Source of the DNA: Streptomyces coelicoflavus
Lineage (GTDB): Bacteria; Actinomycetota; Actinomycetes; Streptomycetales; Streptomycetaceae
Direction of reading: 5' to 3'
DNA length: 64,000 nt
Assembly (NCBI RefSeq): GCF_003112555.1
Contig: NZ_BEWB01000012.1
Location: 124,001 to 188,000, forward strand
Both the position numbers and the translations under genes were made by a program. The stretch's first letter is position 1. Each line of letters begins with the position of its first letter. Shown piece after piece: positions 34,887 to 43,598 of the stretch. The notes under the pieces were generated by a model. The model searched no databases and was not told the DNA's origin. It saw nothing but the letters and a program-made list of their open reading frames with translations.

Positions 34887-36188
34887 GTGAAGCGCAAGCT
34901 GATAGCCGCGATCGGTATCGCGGGCATGATGGCAAGCATCGCGGCGTGCGGAGGCTCGGACGACGAAGCGTCCAATCAGGACCCGAAGGACCGCAAGGGC
35001 GAACTCACCGTCTGGCTGATGGTGGACGCCCAGAGTAGCTGGCCCGAGCTGGTCAAGCAGGCGAACACCGAGTTCAACAAGAAGTACCCCGGGGTCAAGG
35101 TCAACGTCCAGTACCAGCAGTGGGGCGACAAGACCAAGAAGCTCGACGCCGCCCTGTCCGGCGACTCCTTCCCCGACGTGGTCGAACTCGGCAACACCGA
35201 GACCATGACGTACATCCTCAACGGCGCGCTCGGCGAGATCGACGCCAAGAAGTACGACAACTCGGACACCTGGATCGAGGGCCTCAAGGACACCTGTTCC
35301 TACGAGGGCAAGCTCTACTGCGTCCCGTACTACGCGGGTGCCCGCGTGGCCATCTACAACAAGGACATGTTCAAGGCCGGCACGGGCTCCGACCAGCTGC
35401 CGACCACCGAGGCCGACCTGCTCAAGGCGCTCGACAAGGTCCAGGACAAGTACAAGAAGGACAACGCGTTCTCCGCGCTGTACCTGCCGGGCCGCTACTG
35501 GTACGCCGCCATGTCCTACGTGGCCGCCTACGGCGGCGAGATCGCCACCTACGACGAGGGCAGCAAGGAGTGGAAGGCCGCCCTGTCCACGCCCGAGGCG
35601 CAGAAGGGCATCCAGCACTTCATCGACCTGGTCAAGAAGTACAACCACGGCGACCAGACGAAGGACGAGCAGGACCACGCCAACGTCATGGCCAACGAGA
35701 AGACCGCCCTTCTCTACGGCAACGCCTGGGAAGCCGGCAGCGTCGTCGACTCCAAGACGAACGGCAACCCCAAGCTGAAGGACAAGATCGCCACGGCCGG
35801 CATGCCCGGTCCGGAGGGCAAGGCGCTTCCGTCCTTCATCGGAGGCTCCGACCTCGCGACCATCTCCAAGTCCGACCAGCAGGACCTGGGCCAGGAATGG
35901 ATCTCGTTGTTCACCAACGAGAAGTCCCAGGCCGCCCTGGCCGAGAAGAACATCCTGCCGAACAACACCAAGCAGCTCGAGCCGCTGAAGGCGAAGCCCG
36001 AGACGGCGCCGATCGCCAACGCGGTCCCCGACGCCTGGTTCACCCCGATCGCCCCGGGCTGGTCCGCGATCGAGAAGAAGGAAACGCTCGAGACGATGCT
36101 CCTCGACATCCTCAAGGGCAAGTCGGTCGCCGAGGCCACCAAGGCGGCCGACGCGGAGATCAACTCCCTGATCAACGAGACCGCCTGA
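34887..36188 (+). CDS. dasA: ABC transporter chitobiose/GlcNAc-binding lipoprotein DasA
   Basis: DasA binds N,N'-diacetylchitobiose outside the cell and feeds the DasBC permease. The 433-residue protein is a family 1 solute-binding lipoprotein: signal MKRKLIAAIGIAGMMASIAAC with the lipobox Cys21, then a mature region beginning GGSDD. GTG 34887 follows a strong RBS (GAGGAGGGT). DasR represses it through the dre sites just upstream. No ATPase gene is in the cluster; in S. coelicolor the shared ATPase MsiK serves this transporter, and that seems to hold here. Confidence 0.95.
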   Translation: MKRKLIAAIGIAGMMASIAACGGSDDEASNQDPKDRKGELTVWLMVDAQSSWPELVKQANTEFNKKYPGVKVNVQYQQWGDKTKKLDAALSGDSFPDVVELGNTETMTYILNGALGEIDAKKYDNSDTWIEGLKDTCSYEGKLYCVPYYAGARVAIYNKDMFKAGTGSDQLPTTEADLLKALDKVQDKYKKDNAFSALYLPGRYWYAAMSYVAAYGGEIATYDEGSKEWKAALSTPEAQKGIQHFIDLVKKYNHGDQTKDEQDHANVMANEKTALLYGNAWEAGSVVDSKTNGNPKLKDKIATAGMPGPEGKALPSFIGGSDLATISKSDQQDLGQEWISLFTNEKSQAALAEKNILPNNTKQLEPLKAKPETAPIANAVPDAWFTPIAPGWSAIEKKETLETMLLDILKGKSVAEATKAADAEINSLINETA

Positions 36189-36325
36189 GCCTCCCGCTCG
36201 AACCTCGTTGACCTCCGGTGCCTTGTCCGGCCGCACCGCCGGGCAAGGCCGGTTCGGCGGCCGGCCGCAGCGGGTGCGCCGGCCGCCGACTCGATGCAGA
36301 ACCCTTCGAACGGAAGGCCAGCACA

Positions 36326-37318
36326 GTGAGTGCCGCCGACATCAAGACAGCCGGCCCGGAGGTGTCCGCCCCGCGGCCGCCTCACGGTGACGGCCCGGCG
36401 CCGTCCGCACCCCGGCGGAGCCGGTGGACGAACGGGCCGTTGCTGCCCTATCTGCTGATCGCGCCGGCTGTCGTGGCCCTCGCCGCGGTGTTCGTCTGGC
36501 CGTTGATCAAGACCGTGATCATGTCCTTCCAGGACGTGGGCCGACGGGAACTGTGGACCGGCCAGGCCGCCGACTGGGTCGGTTTCGACCAGTTCACCAA
36601 CATCCTCGGTGACAGCGAGTTCTACGACGTCGTGTGGCGCACCGTGCTGTTCATGGTGGTCTGCGTCGTCACCACACTGGCCATCGGCCTCTTCCTCGCG
36701 CACTCCATGCAGCGCATGACCAAGGCGGTGCGCCTGCTGCTGACCGGCGCCCTGATCGCGGCCTGGTCGCTGCCCCTGCTGGTCGCCACCTCGATCTTCC
36801 GCTGGTTCGCCGACTCCGACTACGGCGTCGCCAACATGGTGCTCACCGAGTACCTGGGCCTCGACTTCCAGGGCCACAACTGGTGGCTCGACCCGAAGCA
36901 GGGCTTCCTCATGATCGGCGCCGTGGTGGTCTGGGGGGCCGTGCCGTTCGTCGCCGTCACCCTGTACGCCGCCTTCACCCAGGTGCCGAGCGAGCTGGAG
37001 GAGGCCGCGGAGCTGGACGGCGCCGGCCGCATCGGCGTGTTCCGCTACGTGACCTGGCCCGTGATCAAGCCCGTCTTCCAGATGGTGGCCACGCTCTCGG
37101 TGATCTGGGACTTCAACGTCTTCGGACAGGTCTTCCTGATGCGCGGCAACAAGCCGGAGGAGGAGTACAACCTGCTCGGCCTCTACTCGTACGAGAAGGC
37201 CTTCGAGTCGAACAGCTTCAGCCAGGGCGCGGCCATCGCCCTGATCACCGTGCTGCTCCTCTCCGGTGTCGCCGTCTACTACCTGCGCCAGCTGCTCAAG
37301 ATCGGAGAGGTCGAGTGA
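36326..37318 (+). CDS. dasB: Chitobiose ABC transporter permease DasB
   Basis: A 330-residue MalF-type permease with six transmembrane segments after a proline-rich cytoplasmic N-terminus. The EAA loop that contacts the ATPase reads ELEEAAELDGAGRIGVFRYV, in the fourth cytoplasmic loop. GTG 36326 is used. Its stop overlaps the dasC start (GTGA), so the two permeases are made together. Confidence 0.93.
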   Translation: MSAADIKTAGPEVSAPRPPHGDGPAPSAPRRSRWTNGPLLPYLLIAPAVVALAAVFVWPLIKTVIMSFQDVGRRELWTGQAADWVGFDQFTNILGDSEFYDVVWRTVLFMVVCVVTTLAIGLFLAHSMQRMTKAVRLLLTGALIAAWSLPLLVATSIFRWFADSDYGVANMVLTEYLGLDFQGHNWWLDPKQGFLMIGAVVVWGAVPFVAVTLYAAFTQVPSELEEAAELDGAGRIGVFRYVTWPVIKPVFQMVATLSVIWDFNVFGQVFLMRGNKPEEEYNLLGLYSYEKAFESNSFSQGAAIALITVLLLSGVAVYYLRQLLKIGEVE

Positions 37319-38190
37319 CCGACACGACAGCCCCCGGCGCCACGGCGCCCGACTACCGGCCCGACCGCAAGAAGCGCAGCCGGCACTTCTACAACCTCGT
37401 CGGTCTCGTCACCTTCGTGGTGATGGCCTTCCCGGTCTACTGGCTCGTGGTGAGCGCGCTGCGCCCCAACAACGAGATCCGCTCCTACGACCAGAAGCTC
37501 TGGCCGAACTCCATCACGTTCGACAACTTCAGCCGGGCGATCGACGCGCCGAACTTCGGCACCGCCATCCAGTCCAGCCTCATCATCTGCGTGACCGCCG
37601 TCCTCGGCGCCATGGTGCTGTCCACGGTCGCGGCCTTCGCGATCGGCCGGTTCCGGTTCGCCGGCCGCAAGGTCTTCATGATCGTGCTGCTCGTGGTGCA
37701 GCTGCTGCCGCCCACGGCCATGCTGATCCCCCTCTACATCCAGCTGAACGACCTGGGGGCGATCAACGAGTACTGGGGCGTCATCGTCATCTACCTCGTC
37801 ACCACGCTGCCGTTCGCCACCTGGATGATCCGCGGCTTCGTGGTGAACATCCCGCTGGAGCTGGAGGAGGCCGCGATGGTCGACGGCTGCTCCCGGATGG
37901 GCGCCTTCTGGCGCGTCGTGTTCCCCCTGCTCGCCCCCGGCCTCGCCGCCGCGTCGATCTTCTCCCTGATCAACGCCTGGAACGAATACCTGCTCGCCTA
38001 CATCGTGCTGCAGGACAACGACAAGTACACGCTCAACGTCTGGCTCATGAATTTCACCACCTCGCACGGCACCGACTACGGCGCCCTGATGGCTGCCTCG
38101 ACGATGATCGCGATACCCGTCGTGGCCTTCTTCATGATCGTGCAGAAGAAGATGGCCGCCGGCCTCACCTCCGGCGCCGTGAAGGGATAG
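37315..38190 (+). CDS. dasC: Chitobiose ABC transporter permease DasC
   Basis: A 291-residue MalG-type permease with six transmembrane segments and the EAA motif ELEEAAMVDGCSRMGAFW in the penultimate cytoplasmic loop. GTG 37315 overlaps the dasB stop by four bases. It forms the membrane channel with DasB, fed by DasA, and needs a separate ATPase. dasD follows after eight bases. Confidence 0.93.
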   Translation: MTDTTAPGATAPDYRPDRKKRSRHFYNLVGLVTFVVMAFPVYWLVVSALRPNNEIRSYDQKLWPNSITFDNFSRAIDAPNFGTAIQSSLIICVTAVLGAMVLSTVAAFAIGRFRFAGRKVFMIVLLVVQLLPPTAMLIPLYIQLNDLGAINEYWGVIVIYLVTTLPFATWMIRGFVVNIPLELEEAAMVDGCSRMGAFWRVVFPLLAPGLAAASIFSLINAWNEYLLAYIVLQDNDKYTLNVWLMNFTTSHGTDYGALMAASTMIAIPVVAFFMIVQKKMAAGLTSGAVKG

Positions 38191-38198
38191 CGCCACCG

Positions 38199-39692
38199 AT
38201 GACGACCCTCGCCAGGGCCACCGACACCCTCACCCGCGACGCGCTCACCGTCCTCCAGCCCGGCTTCGCCGGCACCACCGCCCCCGACTGGCTGCTGCGC
38301 CGGCTCGGCGAAGGGCTGGCCTCCGTCGCCCTGTTCGGGCGGAACGTCACCTCGCCCGAGCAGGTGGCCGCCCTGACCGCACAGCTGCGCGCCGAGCGCG
38401 AGGACGTGCTGGTCGCGATCGACGAGGAAGGCGGTGACGTCACCCGCCTGGAGGTGCGCACCGGCTCCTCCTTCCCCGGCAACCACGCCCTCGGCGCCGT
38501 GGACGACGTCGGGCTCACCCGCGCCGTGGCCGCGGAACTGGGCCGCCGGCTCGCCGCCGCGGGCGTCGACTTCAACTGGGCCCCGTCCGCCGACGTGAAC
38601 TCCAACCCGGACAACCCGGTCATCGGCGTACGCTCCTTCGGCGCCGACACCGACCTGGTCGCCCGGCACACCGCGGCCTACGTCACCGGCATGCAGTCCG
38701 CGGGCGTGGCCACCTGCACCAAGCACTTCCCGGGCCACGGCGACACGGGCATCGACTCCCACCACGCCATGCCGCGCATCGACGTGGACGCCGGCGTGCT
38801 CGCCGAGCGCGACCTGGTCCCCTTCCGCGCCGCCGTCGCGGCCGGCACCCGCGCCGTGATGAGCGCCCACATCCTGGTCCCGGCCCTGGACCCGGACCTT
38901 CCGGCAACGTTGTCCCGGCGCATCCTGACCGACCTGCTCCGGGGCGAGATGGGCTACGACGGGCTCATCGTCACCGACGGCATCGAGATGCGGGCCATCG
39001 CCGGCACCTACGGCATCGAACGCGGCACCGCCATGGCCATCGCGGCCGGTGCCGACGCGATCTGCGTGGGCGGCGGCCTGTCCGACGAGGGCACCGTACG
39101 GCGGCTGAGTGACGCGCTGGTCGCGGCCGTCCGCGCGGGCGAACTGCCCGAGGAGCGCCTGGCCGACGCGGCGGAACGGGTCAGGGCCCTGGCCCGCTGG
39201 ACCGCGGCGAACCGTCCGGACGGCGGCCGGTCCGAGGACACCGCCGACGGCGACGTGGGCCTGCGCGCCGCGCGCCGTGCCGTGCGCGTCACCGTCGCCG
39301 AGGAGTTCACCCCGCTCACCGAGCCGCCCTACGTCGCCGCGTTCACCCCCGTGGCCAACATCGCGGTCGGTGACGAGACGCCCTGGGGTGTCGCCGCCGA
39401 GCTCCGCCGCCTGCTGCCGGGCACCGAGACCGGCGCCTTCAACGGCGCCGACGCCGGAAGCGAGGCGCTGGCCGCGGCGGGCTCCCGCCGTATCGTCGCC
39501 GTCGTCCGCGACGAGCACCGCCACCCGTGGATGGCCTCCGCCCTGGACGTCCTGCTGGCGGCCCGCCCGGACACGGTCGTCGTCGAGATGGGCGTCCCGC
39601 GCGCGGAGGCCCGCGGCGCCCTCCACCTGGCCACCCACGGCGCCGCCCGCGTCTGCGGCCGAGCGGCCGCGGAGGCCATCGCGGGCGTCTGA
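38199..39692 (+). CDS. dasD: Beta-N-acetylglucosaminidase DasD (glycoside hydrolase family 3)
   Basis: It hydrolyses chitobiose and related GlcNAc compounds inside the cell after uptake by DasABC. The 497-residue protein has no signal peptide. GH3/NagZ features are the loop TKHFPGHGDTGIDSHHAMP with the catalytic Asp-His dyad and the nucleophile in GYDGLIVTDGIEM. The C-terminal third (from about residue 340) is a second alpha/beta domain. It is the last gene of the das operon, followed by a strong hairpin. Confidence 0.92.
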   Translation: MTTLARATDTLTRDALTVLQPGFAGTTAPDWLLRRLGEGLASVALFGRNVTSPEQVAALTAQLRAEREDVLVAIDEEGGDVTRLEVRTGSSFPGNHALGAVDDVGLTRAVAAELGRRLAAAGVDFNWAPSADVNSNPDNPVIGVRSFGADTDLVARHTAAYVTGMQSAGVATCTKHFPGHGDTGIDSHHAMPRIDVDAGVLAERDLVPFRAAVAAGTRAVMSAHILVPALDPDLPATLSRRILTDLLRGEMGYDGLIVTDGIEMRAIAGTYGIERGTAMAIAAGADAICVGGGLSDEGTVRRLSDALVAAVRAGELPEERLADAAERVRALARWTAANRPDGGRSEDTADGDVGLRAARRAVRVTVAEEFTPLTEPPYVAAFTPVANIAVGDETPWGVAAELRRLLPGTETGAFNGADAGSEALAAAGSRRIVAVVRDEHRHPWMASALDVLLAARPDTVVVEMGVPRAEARGALHLATHGAARVCGRAAAEAIAGV

Positions 39693-39712
39693 CCAGCACC
39701 CGGCCGCCGTAC

Positions 39713-39749
39713 CGAAGGCGCCGGTCCCGTGACGGGGCCGGCGCCTTCG
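39713..39749 (+). terminator. Terminator after dasD
   Basis: CGAAGGCGCCGG (39713-39724) pairs with CCGGCGCCTTCG (39738-39749); the loop contains the inner helix CCCGT-GACGGG. Positioned 20 bases after the dasD stop. Confidence 0.75.
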
Positions 39750-39833
39750 GCGTGTGCGGCCGAGGGGGCCGGATCCCGCACGGACCCGGTCGGTCCGCCG
39801 GGCGCCGGGACGGGCGGGCGCGGGCACGGCGAA

Positions 39834-39864
39834 GGCGCCGGGCCCCGTGACGGGATCCGGCGCC
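39834..39864 (-). terminator. Terminator after nagB, sequence-related to the dasD terminator
   Basis: GGCGCCGG (39834-39841) pairs with CCGGCGCC (39857-39864) and the loop again contains CCCGTGACGGG. It lies 45 bases after the nagB stop on the minus strand. The two hairpins share stem and loop sequence, which suggests a local duplication. Confidence 0.65.
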
Positions 39865-39908
39865 TCTCGCGCGTGGGTGTCCGGCCCGGCGGGCCCGGAC
39901 CGGGTGGG

Positions 39909-40694
39909 TCAGATGCCCTGCCAGTCCGGCTTGTGGGCGTAGGTGTGCCGGAAGTAGTCGGCGAGCTTCAGCTTCGACGCGGCGGCCTCGTCGACGACGA
40001 CCGTCGCGTGCGGGTGCAGTTGCAGCGCGGAGGCCGGGCACACCGCCGCGACCGGACCCTCGACGCTGGCGGCGACCGCGTCGGCCTTGCCCTCGCCGGT
40101 GGCGAGCAGCACCACGTGCCGCGCCTCCAGGATCGTGCCGATGCCCTGCGTGATCACGTGGTGCGGCACCTGCTCGATGTCGCCGTCGAAGAAGCGCGCG
40201 TTGTCGACGCGGGTCTGCTCGGTCAGGGTCTTGATCCGTGTCCGCGAGGCGAGCGAGGAACACGGCTCGTTGAAGCCGATGTGGCCGTCGGTGCCGATGC
40301 CCAGCAGCTGGAGGTCGACGCCACCGGCCCCGCCCAGCGCCCGGTCGTAGGCCTCGCACGCGCCCTGCACGTCCGTGGCCGTGCCGTCCGGGCCCATGAA
40401 GGCGTCCATGCCGATGCCCAGCGGTTCGAGCACCTCGCGCCGCAGCACCGAGCGGTACGACTCCGGGTGCTCAGCGGGCAGCCCCACGTACTCGTCGAGC
40501 TGGGCGATCCGTGCCCGCGCGGTCTCCACGGCACCCGAGCGCACCCTGGCCGCCAGCGCCTCGTACACGGGAAGCGGCGTCGAGCCGGTGGCCACCCCGA
40601 GCAGGGCGTCGGGCTTGCGCCGGAGCAGCTGTGCCATGGCTTCGGCTATGAGTTCGCCGCCCGCCTTGGCATCGGGAACGATGACAACTTCCAC
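39909..40694 (-). CDS. nagB: Glucosamine-6-phosphate deaminase
   Basis: It converts glucosamine 6-phosphate, the DasR inducer, to fructose 6-phosphate and ammonia, so its level tunes the regulator. The 261-residue protein shows the phosphate loop GVATGSTPLPVYEAL, QLDEYVGL with the catalytic Asp, and LLGIGTDGHIGFNEP with the catalytic His. A dre site precedes the gene. It converges with dasD. Confidence 0.95.
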   Translation of the reverse strand: MEVVIVPDAKAGGELIAEAMAQLLRRKPDALLGVATGSTPLPVYEALAARVRSGAVETARARIAQLDEYVGLPAEHPESYRSVLRREVLEPLGIGMDAFMGPDGTATDVQGACEAYDRALGGAGGVDLQLLGIGTDGHIGFNEPCSSLASRTRIKTLTEQTRVDNARFFDGDIEQVPHHVITQGIGTILEARHVVLLATGEGKADAVAASVEGPVAAVCPASALQLHPHATVVVDEAAASKLKLADYFRHTYAHKPDWQGI

Positions 40695-40745
40695 GCTGGC
40701 CTGCCGTTTCGAAGAGAGGACTCACCCGGGGCCCGGGACTGGCTA

Positions 40746-40761
40746 TGTGGTTTAGACCAAT
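40746..40761. promoter_or_regulatory. nagB dre, DasR operator
   Basis: On the minus strand ATTGGTCTAAACCACA, 51 bases upstream of the nagB ATG, within the expected promoter. Palindromic TGGTCTAAACCA core. Confidence 0.78.
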
Positions 40762-40978
40762 CTAACAGAGCAGGGCCTCGCGGGCGCGCCGAAACGGCCG
40801 GCCGCACGGCCGCCACGGCGTCCGCACGGCCGCGGAACCGGAGGCGCTCCGCGGAAATTGCCCCGGCGGTCCGGCCCCGAGGCTGAGCCAACGGGGTTAG
40901 GCTTCTGATGCTGCCGGACGGGGGCGCGGTCGGCACGAGTCACCAACAACAAACAACGTCCACCGCATGGACACGGTT

Positions 40979-40994
40979 AGTGGTCTAGTCCACA
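40979..40994. promoter_or_regulatory. Second dre-like site between nagB and the PdtaS-like kinase
   Basis: AGTGGTCTAGTCCACA, 13 of 16 matches to the consensus ACTGGTCTAGACCACT, better than some known sites. It is 285 bases from the nagB start and 328 bases from the kinase start, and matches the dasR site over 14 bases. Confidence 0.6.
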
Positions 40995-41321
40995 ATGGTC
41001 GCTGAGGCACTGACCGTGTCGCTCACGCAAGGTGATCGCCAGGCTTCCGTCCTCCCCGCACAGGAGGACGGACCGAGGAACCGGGTCTCTCTGCCCTGAC
41101 TGCCCCGGCTCCTCATCCTTCGGCCGACCGGGACCGCACACCCCACGGCCGATGTTGCTCCGGGCTGCGGTGCCGGGAGGGTTGAGGGTCCCTCTCAGGC
41201 GCCGCGGCCCGCGGGTGTTTCCGGGGCCCGTCCGGGCCGCGTCGGGGGCGGGGGAGCAGTGGCCGGCGGCTGGTTTCGATCGCTGTCCGTACCGCCAGGT
41301 ACGCTCAGCCCCGTGCCCTCC
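40995..41321. other. Gap before the PdtaS-like kinase, no gene seen
   Basis: Together with 40762-40978 this makes a 627-base nagB-kinase spacing. It holds no protein-like frame. It contains an AC-rich run (CAACAACAAACAACG near 40943) and the dre-like site just described. The kinase promoter is presumably here but I see no clear -10/-35 pair. Confidence 0.5.
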
Positions 41322-42788
41322 ATGAACGAACTGGTACGCCAGCACACCGCGCTCGACGACTCCGACCTCGAGTGGCTCCATCTGCTGGTCTCGGAGTGGC
41401 AGCTGCTGTCCGACCTCTCCTTCGCCGACCTGGTCCTGTGGGTCCCCACCCGCGACGGCACGCGCTACGTCTCCGTCGCCCAGATGCGGCCCAACACCGG
41501 CCCCACCTCGTACCAGGACGACATGGTCGGCCACCTGGTCCCGCGCGGCAGGCGCCCCATGCTGGACGCCGCCCTGGACGAGGGCCGCATCGTGCGCGAG
41601 GGCGACCCCGAGTGGCGCGAGGAGGTCCCGGTCCGCGTCGAGTCCATTCCCGTACGCCGCCAGGGACGGGTCCTCGGGGTCATCGCCCGCAACACCAACC
41701 TGCTCACCGTGCGCACGCCGAGCCGCCTGGAGCTCACCTACCTGCAGAGCGCCTCCGACCTCGCCCAGATGATCGCGGCCGGCGCCTTCCCGTTCGAGAA
41801 CCAGCAGGTCGACATGGACGCCTCGCCCCGCGTCGGCGACGGCCTCATCCGGGTCGACGGGGACGGCATCGTCCAGTACGCCTCCCCGAACGCACTGTCG
41901 GCGTACCACCGCATGGGGCTCGCGGCCGACCTGGTCGGCCACCACCTGGGCCGGACCACCGCCGAACTCGCCCCGTCCCGCGGGCCGGTGGACGAGGCGC
42001 TCGCCAAGGTGGCCAGCGGCTGGGCGCCGCGCGAGTTCGAGATCGAGGCGCACGACGGAGTGATCCAGTTCCGCGCCATCCCGCTCAAGCCCAAGGGCAC
42101 CCGCATCGGTTCGCTGGTACTCCTGCGCGACGTGACGGAACTGCGCCGCCGCGAACGCGAGTTGATCACCAAGGACGCCACCATCCGGGAGATCCACCAC
42201 CGGGTGAAGAACAACCTCCAGACGGTGGCCGCTCTGCTGCGTCTACAGGCCCGGCGCATCGAGTCCGACCGGGGCCGCGAGGCACTGGAGGAGGCCGTGC
42301 GCCGGGTGGGCTCGATCGCGATCGTGCACGAGACGCTCTCCCAGAACCTGGACGAGCGCGTGGAGTTCGACGAGATCGCCGACCGGGTGCTGGCGATGGT
42401 GGCCGAGATCTCCCCGGGCAGGGTCGCCGGCCGGCGCACCGGCCGCTTCGGCATCCTCGACGCCGAGGTCGCCACCCCGCTGTCCATGGTGCTGACCGAG
42501 GTGCTCCAGAACGCCCTGGAGCACGGCTTCCGGGACAGCGACACCGGCACGGTCGAGGTCTCGGCCGTCCGTGGCGGTACGACCAAGGAGGCCCGGCTGC
42601 TCGTCACCGTCCAGGACGACGGCGTCGGCCTGCCCGAGGACTTCGACCCGCACCGCTCCGGCAATCTCGGCCTCCAGATCGTCCGCACCCTGGTGGAGGG
42701 CGAGTTGGGCGGCAGCTTCGACATGGTCCCGGCCGCGGAGCGCGGCACCCGGGTGATCCTCGACATCCCGGTGCCCGCCGAGAAGTAG
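41322..42788 (+). CDS. PdtaS-like histidine kinase (HisKA_2), GAF-PAS
   Basis: A 488-residue soluble kinase. The N-terminal GAF-like domain (about 10-150) is followed by a PAS domain (about 180-280) ending LVLLRDVTELRRRERE, and then the HisKA_2 domain REIHHRVKNNLQTVAALLRLQARR with the phospho-acceptor His, and an ATPase domain with QNALEHGF and DDGVGLPEDF. In mycobacteria the homolog PdtaS signals to PdtaR, an RNA-binding ANTAR antiterminator; no PdtaR-like gene is beside it here. ATG 41322 used; GTG 41313 is an alternative. Confidence 0.88.
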   Translation: MNELVRQHTALDDSDLEWLHLLVSEWQLLSDLSFADLVLWVPTRDGTRYVSVAQMRPNTGPTSYQDDMVGHLVPRGRRPMLDAALDEGRIVREGDPEWREEVPVRVESIPVRRQGRVLGVIARNTNLLTVRTPSRLELTYLQSASDLAQMIAAGAFPFENQQVDMDASPRVGDGLIRVDGDGIVQYASPNALSAYHRMGLAADLVGHHLGRTTAELAPSRGPVDEALAKVASGWAPREFEIEAHDGVIQFRAIPLKPKGTRIGSLVLLRDVTELRRRERELITKDATIREIHHRVKNNLQTVAALLRLQARRIESDRGREALEEAVRRVGSIAIVHETLSQNLDERVEFDEIADRVLAMVAEISPGRVAGRRTGRFGILDAEVATPLSMVLTEVLQNALEHGFRDSDTGTVEVSAVRGGTTKEARLLVTVQDDGVGLPEDFDPHRSGNLGLQIVRTLVEGELGGSFDMVPAAERGTRVILDIPVPAEK

Positions 42789-42817
42789 AGCGAGCGGCCG
42801 AAGTAGAACGAGCGGCC
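42782..42817 (+). repeat. 18-base tandem duplication spanning the kinase stop codon
   Basis: Unit GAAGTAGAGCGAGCGGCC at 42782-42799 is repeated with one change at 42800-42817, and GAAG starts a third copy. The unit is 18 bases, so the duplication recreates an in-frame stop (TAG) six codons beyond the first. Confidence 0.8.
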
Positions 42818-43020
42818 GAAGGGGTCCCGGCCCTGCGCACAGCAAAAAGCCCCGGACCGGTGAAGGTCCGAGGCCAGTGCTCGTGCGCTGTGTCGTCCGA
42901 TGCGCATCGGGGGTACTGCGCGCTGCGGCTCGGGAGCGGGGGATGCGTACTCGCTGTCTACGGAGTAATGCCGTCAGGCACACGCGCCGCCAAGCTGAGG
43001 CTGTCAGTAGGGGTGGGGTG

Positions 43021-43278
43021 TCAGGCGGAGGCCTGACGAGCCCGGTTGCGGGCGGCACGGCGCTTCATTGCGCGGCGCTCGTCCTCGCTGAGACCACCCC
43101 AGACGCCGGAGTCCTGGCCGGACTCGAGCGCCCACTGCAGGCACTGCTCCATGACGGGGCAGCGACGGCAGACGGCCTTGGCTTCCTCGATCTGCAGCAG
43201 CGCGGGACCGGTGTTGCCGATGGGGAAGAAGAGCTCGGGGTCTTCTTCGCGGCAAACGGCGCGGTGACGCCAGTCCAT
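43021..43278 (-). CDS. wblE: WhiB-like Fe-S regulator WblE (WhiB1 ortholog)
   Basis: This 85-residue protein has the four [4Fe-4S] cysteines of the Wbl family, C9, C37, C40 and C46, and the GVWGG turn (about residues 58-62) before the basic DNA-binding tail KRRAARNRARQ. WblE/WhiB1 is the most conserved Wbl protein in actinobacteria, essential in mycobacteria, where the cluster reacts with nitric oxide and binds region 4 of the principal sigma factor. ATG follows AAGGAGAGG at good spacing. A CRP-like box lies upstream. Confidence 0.95.
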   Translation of the reverse strand: MDWRHRAVCREEDPELFFPIGNTGPALLQIEEAKAVCRRCPVMEQCLQWALESGQDSGVWGGLSEDERRAMKRRAARNRARQASA

Positions 43279-43598
43279 GGCTGCTACCTCTCCTTGGTAT
43301 TACATGCTGGGATGCTTGTGAATGTGAACGCTTTCACGAATCCCTCAACAAGGGAAGGGCCTACCGCCAGGTTCCCTGGCGTGGTCCTGTGGTTTGAAGA
43401 GGGGTTCCGGTGATCTGTGGATGCCGGTCCTGCGGGCTGTCCCGATCGCCAAGAAGAGACTCGCAAACCTCGGCGGCGGATACAACCCCTTCCGGAAAGT
43501 TTTTTTTGATTCTTCGGTGTCGACTAGGTCACAGCCGTACTTCCATGGGGTGGATGCTGGTCTAAACGTTCGAGTGAAAGGACTTTCGCCCCTTCTGC
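43279..43598. other. wblE upstream region, AT-rich, no gene
   Basis: A 320-base gap between wblE and the lipid-kinase gene. It is unusually AT-rich for the window, including a run of eight T at 43500-43507, and holds the CRP-like box. No protein-like frame is seen. It probably carries a long wblE leader or several promoters. Confidence 0.6.
43323..43338. promoter_or_regulatory. CRP-like box upstream of wblE
   Basis: TGTGA-N6-TCACG at 43323-43338, nine of ten matches to the CRP consensus TGTGA-N6-TCACA, containing the perfect inverted repeat GTGAA-CGCT-TTCAC. Centre lies 52 bases upstream of the wblE start codon. Confidence 0.6.
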
